DNA of 64,000 nucleotides, taken from positions 62,001-126,000 of the forward strand of contig NW_019173975.1 of assembly GCF_001642475.1 (NCBI RefSeq), written 5' to 3'. Origin of the DNA: Fonsecaea monophora. Lineage: Eukaryota; Ascomycota; Eurotiomycetes; Chaetothyriales; Herpotrichiellaceae. The position numbers were made by a program, and so were the translations under genes. The notes under the pieces were generated by a model, which had not been told where the DNA came from, made no database searches, and was given only the letters and a program-made list of their open reading frames with translations. Positions 31,929 to 42,313 of this stretch are shown here, piece after piece; position 1 is the stretch's first letter; each line of letters opens with the position of its first letter.

Positions 31929-34900
31929 CTCGACAGGTCCGCACGGATGTGAATGTTGACTGGAGGGTTTGCAGGGAACGAGGGCTCCACCAGCAATCCG
32001 TCAAGCCGTCAAGCTGCGATAGCTCGGACAAGGTCCTAGGCGTGGAACCTGGTTGGCTGCTTAAGCTTTCCCTGAGCTTGAGGTCAGCGAGCATGCCGTG
32101 TGAGCCATTTGATAAGGGAAGAGGGAAAAGGCGAGGGCGACAACAGTCGGGGCGGCGGTAATGAGACGTGTATGGCTGTACCGGAAAATACGCACAGTGA
32201 AAAAGTTTTTCTGCAGACAGAAATTTTGGGGCCAGCTAGCCCGGCCACAAACAGAGTTTGGGATGGGTTTAGATCCTCACTGGTGAGTGGGTGATGCCCA
32301 CCTAAATCAGCCGGGGGGTTCAGGATGGAGTTACTCAAAAGTTGTAAGGGTGTGGGATCAATGAAGACGAGAGATTGAGATTGGTGCGGATCAACAAGGA
32401 CCTGAGAGGAACGAGAAAGAAGTGTGAGAAAAAAAGGAACCAGAGTACCAAGCACCAGAAATCTCCGCACTTCTTTTTTTTTCTTATCAGAGGGAACAGT
32501 GGCAGCACGCAGTACAGGGGACGAGAAAGGAAGGTATGCGATCATTGTTAGTTGTCAGAGGAGCTCGATAGGAACTTAGGTGAATGACCTGATACCCAGA
32601 ATTAACAATTCAGGCCTGGGGCTGCCTGGGTCTAGAGGTGACGCTCCCCCAAAAATGCTACCTAGGCACCACCAACACCTCTCCAAGCTCCCTTGGGTAT
32701 TATTGGGTCCCTAGGTATGTCGCAAAAATTATTCCAGGCGGCGCACGCCCTCCCATCATGGGCTCCGAGCGCCCAAACCAGGTGCCGGAGCTCGCCCACA
32801 AGGTTACTACCAGGTACCCATTATTCTTCACCTTTATGTACGAGAATCTCCAGTGACGTGGGCCATGCAGGGAACATGGCACCAGCCGTAGTTGGTTTAT
32901 TTCTTCTTCTTCCTCCATTGCATGTTCTTCCACCATTCATGCGCTGGGTTGAGAGTGTTTGCACTTTTTGACTCCGAGCCATTCAGCTGGGCAGCTGGTT
33001 ATCTCAACTAGGTAATAGGCGAATCGCTGCCCCAGAATTACACATCCCCCATCTGTTGGGCAAAGAGATGTATGAGCATGAGTCAGGAACCAGAGCGACT
33101 CGTCTCTAATTGAGCAGCACGATTACCTGAGCTGATTGCAATCTCGCTCCCTGCTTGCTGGCGGAGATAGTGGGTTATCATTTGGATCCTACACAGATCC
33201 CCGGGGTAGAAGCTGCAGCTCTATTCACTCCCGTTGAGCTTGTACAGAGTAGGATGTGTGTAGACGCGTTCACCAGTTGTTTGTAGGCATGGAGTAATCC
33301 AAAACATACCGAGTAGAAAGTATGTACGTACTCGGTACGTGGGCTGAATGAGCCGGGGGAACAGCGGTTAGCAGTAGGACCGAGTACTCGTACTCCTCTC
33401 CATCCGTACTCGTACCTACGAGTCCTCATCCATCCTGAGCAACGCGGACGGACTCATACAGTACTTACTCGTAGGTACGGGGGGACTGAGTATGATGTTG
33501 TCTCACGTTCAATCATTATGATGACCCTCGCTTCCTCGCTGGTTGAGATCATCCACCATGAGGATTCTAAGCCCTTTCTTCTCACTCCCAACAATGGTCA
33601 GTCCGTTAATGTTGTTTAGCCTGATCGTCAGATTTGGCGAACCCTTGGGCAGCGCCAAATAATGATAATCGGGGGGATGATGGCATCTCGCAGGCAAAGT
33701 TCGCCATCTAGCATACCTCAAGCTCATCGACGATGCTGCCACTGCATGCACAAGAATCCTTCCCCAACCGGTCCTTGGGAACCATCCTGGGGGATAACAA
33801 CTGAAAACAGCAGTTGATTGTGGCTTGACCTCAAACTTGGTCCGGTGTCACCATGGTCGCTTACCATCTTCCAGTCAGTAGTAAGTTGCCCGGTTTCTCC
33901 CTGCCTGGCCTCCTCCCAGCGCAACCCATGAAGAAAAGAATGCCTCAGTCCGCGGAAAGATGGCCTGGTCCAGTTCAGTGGCCCTGGTGGCTCCTCATGG
34001 AGTCGTGGCCCACGCTGACTTCATTACGTCGCATCCTTTCTTTTGGTCGTCACCGGTCCAGTAGGAAGCTGTGGCATTGGCCGGCTGCAGACTAGTGGAC
34101 CCGCCTCCCAATCTAGCTTGCAACGGCTACGAGCTGCATCGATCTCGCCGTCGTTGTCATTTGAATTGATTTCCGGCCGTTCAAACGGTACCACCGCGTA
34201 CCGCCAAATGTCAATCTGCCAAAGAAAACCCATTGAACATTTTTTTGGGCAGGGCATAACAAACATCGGCCCCAGTTCAATGGTTTTCTCCGACATGGGC
34301 ACCCCCAGCTCGCGGCAGAACTTAATGACCCATGACGCTCACTCACCTCTTGCGCCTCTACCCTTCCCAGGGCGGTTCGGCGTTTTGTGCGGAAAGCCAA
34401 CGCAGGGCCCTTCTACGTTATTGGGGTATCACCCTTCCGTCATCGAATTTTGCTCCTCGTGCTTCCTGTCGTCCCAAAGTAGCAGCCATGGTGTTCCATT
34501 CCACAGATATCCGGCCGTGCCTAACTCGGCGATTATTCATCGCTTTCACAGCAGTATTGGTCTACGCGTCGTGCCGCATCTGTTCAAGCGTTAGCATGTT
34601 TTGCTCAAACAAGAACAAGATCCAGATTCCAAAATAAGCCTGTTCGTTTTGCCCTGGGATGCTTGCTTCTTTTGCGAGATTCAAAACAAAGTCCAGGCCC
34701 ACAGTTGTGATTGACGGTTTGGAGGCAATGAATTTCCACTCCGGACGCCAGGCGAACGGACAAGCGCTGCAGCTGCAGAGCCAGTTTTGGCTCTAGTCGG
34801 GACTCTAGATTGGATGCCGACACTCCTCCTATCACGGCCCATCAGGCTCTGCCCATGTGAACGGGACCGGCCAATCCACTGGGACCCCCCCAAAAAATGA

Positions 34901-37840
34901 TTGTCGACATATTTGGCCATGATTGTAAACATCTGCAAATGACCACAGAAATTGCACCCACTAGGGTCCTGCAAGTCACAACGTTCAACTTCTCAAACTC
35001 CCAAATAACGGAGCCTCCCCAATATCATTAGCTCGACCCTCTTCCAGCCCAGCTGCAAGCCTGCAACACGTCCTCTTGGCCGTCACGGTGATCACAGTTG
35101 ACAAGGAACCATATCTGGCCTCATTTGGCCTGCCTACAAATCGCGCCTGTCGGCTTGTCCCTGTCAGAGCCTCGGGGGCGCGTGTTTCAGTGGATACAAC
35201 AGCGACCCAAATCGTCTGTCAAGATTTCCCTCACTCACTTCCACGGAGCATTACGAGGTACCGAGTACAGATGGAGCCCACTAGAACTACGAGTACCCAT
35301 CAATAGCGCTGTGGGGGACAAAAGGCTGATCGTAACAAGTACAGAGAGCTCGGTGCACATTTTGCGCCGACGCGACAACATGGCCGTGCCGGGCACAATT
35401 GAGGCATTTTTGATCTCCTCTTGCACCTACGAGTACATACGAACACACTGGCAAAAAGTCGGCCATCTAAGGATGCGGATAATCAACAAATAATTGTGGT
35501 AACTCGGCACCCACTGGGGGAAAATTGGGTGCTGTGGACGCTGCGTTTCAGAATTGTGATGGGTGTGACATCCGGCAAGGCTTCCGACCGCCACGGCCGT
35601 AGTCCCCGGTGTATCTGGCTAAGCGATCATATAGGCATCCTTGCCCCCGAACGCCCCCTACTGGGACTGACATTTTGAGGTATTTTCAAGAATCTGATGC
35701 AGGCCTTGGGTTGAGTGAAAGGGTAGGATTCGCAATACACGCTGTGACCTTGGTCAAATGCCTCAAAAACTGGAACGCAATGTTGGGTATTTGTCTGCGC
35801 GTCGGTCTTGTCGTGAGACCTGAGACGGCTGCAAGCCCTGACCAAGACTCGAGGGTTTCTCAACTACTGGCGCAGGGCAGGGCGCGAGCATTTTCCCGCG
35901 GACCATAGCAGCAAAACGTCTCCGATTATTGCCAACCGCCGGTATGCCAAATGCCACGGCCAACCAACCCTTCTCCTGCACCACCACCTTCGACTCCAAA
36001 TCCCATTCCCTCGCCGCAATCTCAACCGCTTCTGCCAGCGGGCGTCTCCGGACATGCCCGCAGCCAGCAAGGGAAAAGGAAACTTTGTTTTCGCATCCTC
36101 GCAATCGAGTTGATAAACACTTTGGAGGTATTTTGAACACTCATTTGGAGAAGCAGCGCCAGGATTACTGGGGCTGGGGTAAGTCAAGCCGATGTTCTTG
36201 TCTAGGGAATGCGACGTGCATCACATCGATTGCTGGTCACGACGATGCAATACCAAGATAATGGCATCTGCGTCCTACCATCAATTACATGGCCAAAATG
36301 TCACCAGATCTACCTAGGTATCTGCGCAATTATCGTTATCAAGAACTCTCTACCACAGAGAGATCGGCGCAGTTGATGGTGTTGGCGCAGTTGCCCTTCG
36401 TCGACAGCTGCAATGACGTCGTAGACGTTGTAGGTATCGGCAAGCGAGCAGGGATATCGACAATGATGGCGTGAACTCTTCACACCACCACCTCGAGTTT
36501 AGCAGCAGCAATGCTTGCCACCGAGTTACTAGGAGAGGGTTTGAATGTGGTAAGATTTTCCACCCCGCATCTCAATAGCTTGTGCTCGACAACCTAAGCG
36601 GAGAAGACCCGACAAGACGATGATGCGCCTGACGGCACATGGAAACGGGTTGAACGGCCAGGAACTGCCATCAATCTTTGTGACTAACACTTCGGTTGCA
36701 TTCGCGTGATGAAATGCATGCAGGATAAGAGACAGATGGTGTGAAGGATCAACGGACTACAGGGAGCACCTTGTGGTAGAGAGTTTGGGGTTTGCATCAC
36801 CGTGTCCACAACTTGCCCGTGTTCAAGAGCTCTATCGGGGAGCGACGAGCGCGGGGTCAATCGAATCGAGTGAGGGTTGGGCAGAATTGCCGACAGATTC
36901 TCAGTGTCGACTGATGCACTTCTGTCAAATGCAACGCACTCTTTGGTGTCGGCTAAGGTGGACGACAAAAACAAAACCCAGTTCCCGGGCCTGCTTCCGA
37001 GTCCAAAGAGGAAGGTTGTCACGTGACTGGTATATCTAAGCAGGAAAAACGCCAAGATGAGCTGTGTTTGCATAGACCGATGTTTGAATTTTAGGTTCAG
37101 AGACTCGAGCTATGGCAACGATATCGGCGTGGACTACTGATGGGGGGTATGGCTAGTGAGGGATGATACAGCAATACATTGAGAGGGTGCCAGACTTCTG
37201 GTGATCAAACACCCTCCTGCTGGGTACAGCGTGAGTGAGTCGTGACAGGCAATATGAAACGAGCAGCAGCTATCGAAGGGAAAAGCATGGAAGATGATGA
37301 GTTGGCTGTTCTGCCCTAATTGTGGCTTGATTGGGATTTCATTTTCCCTGCTGTTGTGAATGAAAACCTCATCCTTTCCTTGTAAGTCAAAGTCGCAGGA
37401 CGAATGGTGCGGGTGAGGCATCAGGCTGAGGCAGGAGCAGCACACAACTTGGAACCAGATCGAAGACGGTTGAATACAGATTGTGTCAAATTCAATGTCC
37501 ATGTCCAGTGTGTACCTTCCTCGAATGCGTTTGTTGAGCCTCGACAACGCGACAACGCGCTCCTTCTTCCTCAACAACTGGCGAAAGTGACGTGTCTGCC
37601 TTCTGGCTCCTTCTCTACAACCAAACTGCGATCTCAACTGTTTCAACGCTTCATTTTCTCCCAAATCTCTACATCCCTTTCTTTCTCACACGAGCTTCAC
37701 CATCACTCTTCCGCTTCTCCATCTTCTCTCTCTCAACTCGCCGGCAGCAATCATCTTGCTTTGTGCTTCATCTTATTCCAGTTCGAACCCAATTCACTCT
37801 CACCGTGCTCTGTCCTTTCAATTCTCCAACCCATTCCACC
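31929..37840. other. Gene-poor region, 5.9 kb, upstream of pma1
   Basis: It separates pma1 (minus) from the secreted-protein gene (plus). No frame longer than about 185 codons and none with family features. The long frames near 34043-34594 and 35763-36140 are unsupported. It contains repeated short words related to TACGAGTA / TACTCGTA at about 33322, 33382, 33404, 33464, 35287 and 35427. The part next to 31929 should hold the pma1 promoter, and the right end should hold the C/T-rich leader of the secreted-protein gene. Confidence 0.5.
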
Positions 37841-39268
37841 ATGTGGCTGTACGCTGTTGTTCTCCTGGCCATGGCCCTTCCCGGTCTCACAAACATGGTT
37901 GCTCTTTCGTCCTCGCAGTCAGCGGGCCACTCCCCCAATTGCACTCTGACCTACATTGCTTCTCAACCTCCTCAAATTGGTCCCACCAGCACAGTCTACC
38001 AGGCAATCATGACCACCTTCCGATACGTGAGTCACTTCTCTGCCACTGAAGTAAGGACAGAAGGAACTGACCAGAGCAGGCTGTGGATTGCAATGTCTGT
38101 TCTGTCACAAATATTCCAAGTGTCGACATTCAAGTGAGTCTTAGCCGCCCCAGATCCATGATACTCATGCTGACTTTTGCAGGGTCCCTTCAGTACTCGA
38201 TCAACCAGCTCAATGCTCACGGTCACTGAGATCCAATGTATCCCTGAAGGCACAGCCAGCACCAGAATGCACCATGCGGCTTACAACAACATTGCTGCAA
38301 CTTCTCCTCAGACTGCCAGCTGGAACCAAATGGAAGACCTCAAGAAGTCACACATTCACCGTCGGTCGGACCAAGCCACAGAAGCAGCCCTTGCGGATCT
38401 GGCAAGTAGCTTCGCCAACGCTCTTCCTCCTGATGTCTCCCTGCTCTCTGGTGGGTTAAGGGACGAGTTCACCGACATTGCATCTGCTATGTTTGCGCTG
38501 AGCATTTGTGACTCTGGCATGGACCTCCATTCGGCTTGTGAACAGTTGAAAACCGATCAGGTTGCATACCAGCTATACCAGTCATGGTATGCCCCCGACA
38601 ATGTCAAGTCGATCGTCTGCTTCTGCGCATCCTACGGTTATGACTTTGGCACCACTCGCCAACAGCTGTACGCCAACCTTTACGCTGCTCTCATTGGCAT
38701 TCTGGCGGCTGCTGATATCACCACCGACCGGGGTCAAATCTGTGACACTCTCAGTCTTTTCAATCGGACAGGCTCTTCCTTGGGTATCAACACTCAACTG
38801 TATCATGACCTTGTCTGCAGCAGTTTTCCCACCCCCACGCCAACTACACCACTCTGGTACGGACCAACACCCATCATTCCATATGTCTCAAACAACATGA
38901 CCACATGGGGCACTCCAACTTCCTGGGCCTCCAATACGACCATCACAGGATCCGACAGCCCAAGTGGGACTGGAGTCAATAGCGGGACTGGAGTCAACAG
39001 TGGGACTGGAGTCAACAACAGAACTACCATAGGACCACCTGTCTCTTATACTGGCACCATTGGCAGTGACTGGTCAATCACCATCAACACTCAAACCAAC
39101 TGGACCGAAACCACACCCACAGGAACTGGTGCGGCATCTGACACCCCTACCGCAGAATCCAATGGCACCTTGCTTGCTGCGCGTACACCACGAGGGCCCA
39201 ACGCTGTGCCATTTTATCCTGCTATCACCACTCCTGCACCACGTCATGGACTTTTCAAGCGGTACTAG
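37841..39268 (+). CDS. Secreted Cys- and Ser/Thr-rich protein of unknown function
   Basis: Join 37841..38026, 38080..38133, 38183..39268, giving 441 residues. Introns are 53 and 49 bases (GTGAGT...ACTGAC...GCAG and GTGAGT...GCTGAC...GCAG), both phase 0; the middle exon is only 54 bases. The first 20 residues are a clear signal peptide (WLYAVVLLAMALPGL). Ten Cys residues are spread over the first 290 residues, for example DCNVC, IC, AC and CFC, and probably form disulfides. Residues about 290-410 are Ser/Thr/Gly/Asn-rich with several N-glycosylation sequons and a three-unit SGTGVN repeat. There is no hydrophobic GPI tail. An HRRS site near residue 130 and a KR two residues before the end could be cut by Kex2-like proteases. 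Likely extracellular or wall-associated; an adhesin or effector-like role is only a guess. Confidence 0.78.
38963..39016 (+). repeat. Three 18-base tandem repeats inside a coding region
   Basis: Three nearly identical units of AGTGGGACTGGAGTCAAC (single-base differences) at 38963, 38981 and 38999, encoding SGTGVN three times. The phase keeps the frame, so unit number could vary without breaking the protein. Confidence 0.9.
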
Positions 39269-40756
39269 CTACAGGTATCGGACTGCTGTGAGCATGATCA
39301 AGAGATGCAAAGTGGACTGGGGTCATAGCTGCACTGGTCAAAGACATGAAGGAACGAAAGATGGATTGAAAATGGAGTGACAGACAAGATGGAGTTGTCA
39401 CCGAGAACAACCGACACACTGAAAACATTGTATGATAGAGCTTTCCGAGGGAAAATGCGCTGTACATGTCGTAGCACTCAGTATGCTAGTGTTGATAATG
39501 TAATAATACAAATCTCGTGGTCAGTGTCTCGATTCTTCGCCTTCTCATACGTAGCCGTGTCTGAGAACATTGTGGAAACCTCCCAAGACGGACGGATTCT
39601 ACAATGACACGTTGCATAGTATTCAATCAGGTCCAGGAGGGCATCATGGAATTCTGCTGAGCAGGGAGTAGAGCGAGGCTCTTGCAGGACATGTGCTGCC
39701 GTGGAGAGGTGAACTGTCCAGCCCAGCAGCGTAATCGAGTAGTGTCGTTACGAGAAACAGTGACGGGCGTGGTTTAGGAAAGGAAGTACAGTTGGATCGA
39801 CCCTGAGGAGACGAGGGGCAGAGAGAGAGAGAGGATCACAGGGGCTGATTGACTGACTGATTGATTGATTGAAGACAACGGCCAGTCGTCGGCCCTGGGT
39901 CAAAGTTTGCTGTTGGGGCAATGAAAATTGATTCTTTTCTTCTCATGTATCTATCTAATCAAACTCCCACTTAGAACTGTGCTTTCTTTTCTTTTCCCCC
40001 CTCGTTGAATACTTTCCCGTTCCAGTCATGTCTGCATGCAGATCATCCCTCGTAACCCATTTTACTCGATGTATGCAGGCGCCTGTAGGCGTCCACGGCA
40101 ATATGCACCATGCTGTCCACCCGCGCAGGGCTCATGTGTCCCAACCCAGGGTGCAACATGTTGTGTGTGTTCGAAAGAAAAGAAAATCGCAAAGAAAGGT
40201 TGGCCATAATCCATCTCATGACACCCAAAGAAGAAAGATGTAAATCATCGTGATGAACAATTGGCTACCGTCGCAGCACCTGACACCGACGCTAGAACGC
40301 TGACAGTAACAACAACATGCTGGAGTATTGATATGTGCGTGACGGAGATGAGGTATGGTGGTTCAAAAGACCATCAGATCCCAGGACTGTGATATCGACC
40401 ATATTTAGCCCCTAGGCGGTTCAGGTTGCTCATGTGGCAATAGGTGGATACCGACTGTGGACCAGTGAGCAAGATCTATGGATGAGTGTCTTGTATCCAA
40501 ATCCTCGAGGATTCGTACGTGAGATGTATACGAGTTGCTGGCCATATTCGATGAGCAATCACGCATAACATCTCCGGGGTCCGGGTAATGCTGACCACCA
40601 AATCTGGCCACGAGACTCGGAGAACAAGCATTGTGGCCGCTCCGTTCTTTTGTAACCCGCCTCGGCCCCTGAAATAGACCGAGAGGCATTTGTCGATCGC
40701 CACAGTGGGCTCGTTCGTATATATAGATCCTTCTTGCGGAATCTGTCCAAATCAGA
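39269..40756. other. Convergent intergenic region
   Basis: A 1.5 kb gap between the ends of the secreted-protein gene and the hydrolase gene. It contains a GA-rich stretch and a TGACTGACTGATTGATTGATTG run near 39850. The short frames (up to 123 codons) have no family features. No gene seen. Confidence 0.6.
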
Positions 40757-42313
40757 TTACAGCGGCATAACGACACTTCTCCTAGGTTGTCTTTGGATGA
40801 TAGGATCGTCGGGGTGAAGCGAGCTCATCGAGCTGAAAGGACCGACTCCATCTCTGTCCTGGAACACTCTGTTTAAACCGATGGCGGCTTTCGTGTACAG
40901 GACGTCAATAGCCTTCTGGTCGCGGAACGGGTTTGGAGACTTGTCCCAAGCATGAGGTACGCGAGGAATTGTCTTGTGGTCGATGCGTTTGCCCAGATTG
41001 TCTAGTCGCTCGGCAAATAATTGACCTTCACGGAGGAGCATGTCCCACTCACAAAGCCACAACTGAATATCGCGTGGTAAGCCTTCACGGATCATTTCGT
41101 CGGGTGCCAGTGCCGGAGATGCGTACGGGCTACAGTGGTCGCCGTGAAGGTCCGGCGCAGGGAGGTAAGAGAAGTCGAACAGGTCGGTGAAGGTCTTGGA
41201 AAGACATTTCTTGGGGTTGCGAGACTCCCTGATCTTGCGTGACCGGGACATTGTCCAATCCAGCAGTGGATACCAAGCGACAACAGAACGAATTTGCAAG
41301 GGAGTTCCTGTCCTCGGTCTCACTAGATTCGAAGTCGACAAGGCAGAACCCGAGGGTACCGGCGTGAGGAAGTTGTGAAATTCGTGATGATCCTCGGGGT
41401 CGGTCATATAGGAACCATAAGTGTCGGTAGTATCGGCACTCTGTGAAGTGAAGGGCCTGGATCGAAACTTCTCCAACGCGTTCATCTTTCGATGAAATGC
41501 CAGACGCAAAGGCGCCGAGAAGGCCAAGTTCGCGCCTGCTGAAAACCCGGACAGCGCGATGTTGGTTTGATCGATATGCAGTTCATCCGCATTTTCGGCG
41601 ATGAAGACAAGTGCTTCGACACAGTCATCGACAGGCGTGGGGAAAGGGTGCTCGGGAGCACGTCTATAGTTGACGCTGACGAAAATACAGTTTGTATGCT
41701 GAAGAACAACCCGAGCCCAATACTGGTCATCTTGTGCATCACCCAAGCAAAATCCACCACCATGAAAGTTGACTACCGCCGGAAAGCGGTGCAAGGGATC
41801 CCTTTGCAAGGCCTCGTCGTATATCGGAGGAAGGTAGAAATATAGCTCGATCGGCTCGGTGTCTGTCTCGATCCCCCATTTGAAGGCCGGTTTTGCAGGA
41901 CGAGGCCAGGCCCAGCTGTGGAAGCACATGCCTAGCATTTCTAGAGCTCTCCACCACTTTGCCTTGATTGTCAACCATTTCCTAGATGGAATATCCTTCG
42001 CAGACAGATGGTGAGACATTGATCGAGGTCTCATGGAAAACTGACGCTCCTCCTCTTCAGTGGAAAACGTATTTGAGAACACTTCGCTGAGCATGTGCCC
42101 GGGAGGCTCGAGGGTCTGGCCACGTTCGATTCCATCGGCGTCGGTGAAAGTGATAGCATGACTCTTGGGCGAAGCAAAGTCCTGGGTATCAGTGTTGATC
42201 GTTGGAGGGTCAGGCTCGGGCCCAGACTCGGTTTGAGGCTTAGTTTCTTGCATTGGGATCTCTTCAACGGGTGGCGTTGTATTGCGGTGGGAGGGCGAGG
42301 GTGTCCGAGGCAT
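40757..42313 (-). CDS. HSL-type alpha/beta hydrolase, candidate sterol-aspartate hydrolase
   Basis: A single exon of 518 residues from the first in-frame ATG (MPRTPSPSHRN); codons upstream of it have no Met. The hormone-sensitive-lipase family is clear: the oxyanion motif HGGGFCLG at about residue 183, the nucleophile elbow GFSAGAN (Ser at about 257), an Asp in LCEWDMLL near 423, and the catalytic His in VPHAWDKSP near 451. The first 100 residues are Pro/Thr/Glu-rich and disordered. A Trp-rich stretch (KWWRALEMLGMCFHSWAWP) near 125-145 could dip into a membrane. An insert at about 275-330 between the nucleophile and the acid is low-complexity. It lies head-to-head with the AspRS-DUF2156 fusion at 44951. 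In fungi, aspartate removal from ergosteryl-aspartate is assigned to ErdH, which I recall as an alpha/beta hydrolase. Context makes this gene a candidate; sequence alone shows only an esterase/lipase. Confidence 0.85.
   Translation of the reverse strand: MPRTPSPSHRNTTPPVEEIPMQETKPQTESGPEPDPPTINTDTQDFASPKSHAITFTDADGIERGQTLEPPGHMLSEVFSNTFSTEEEERQFSMRPRSMSHHLSAKDIPSRKWLTIKAKWWRALEMLGMCFHSWAWPRPAKPAFKWGIETDTEPIELYFYLPPIYDEALQRDPLHRFPAVVNFHGGGFCLGDAQDDQYWARVVLQHTNCIFVSVNYRRAPEHPFPTPVDDCVEALVFIAENADELHIDQTNIALSGFSAGANLAFSAPLRLAFHRKMNALEKFRSRPFTSQSADTTDTYGSYMTDPEDHHEFHNFLTPVPSGSALSTSNLVRPRTGTPLQIRSVVAWYPLLDWTMSRSRKIRESRNPKKCLSKTFTDLFDFSYLPAPDLHGDHCSPYASPALAPDEMIREGLPRDIQLWLCEWDMLLREGQLFAERLDNLGKRIDHKTIPRVPHAWDKSPNPFRDQKAIDVLYTKAAIGLNRVFQDRDGVGPFSSMSSLHPDDPIIQRQPRRSVVMPL

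Noticed and set aside
34043..34594. A 183-codon plus-strand frame in the pma1 upstream region
   Set aside because: Composition is not protein-like, several overlapping frames on both strands have similar length, and there is no domain.
35763..36140. A 125-codon minus-strand frame with some protein-like segments
   Set aside because: Other frames over the same bases are open too, and no family or splice partner was found.
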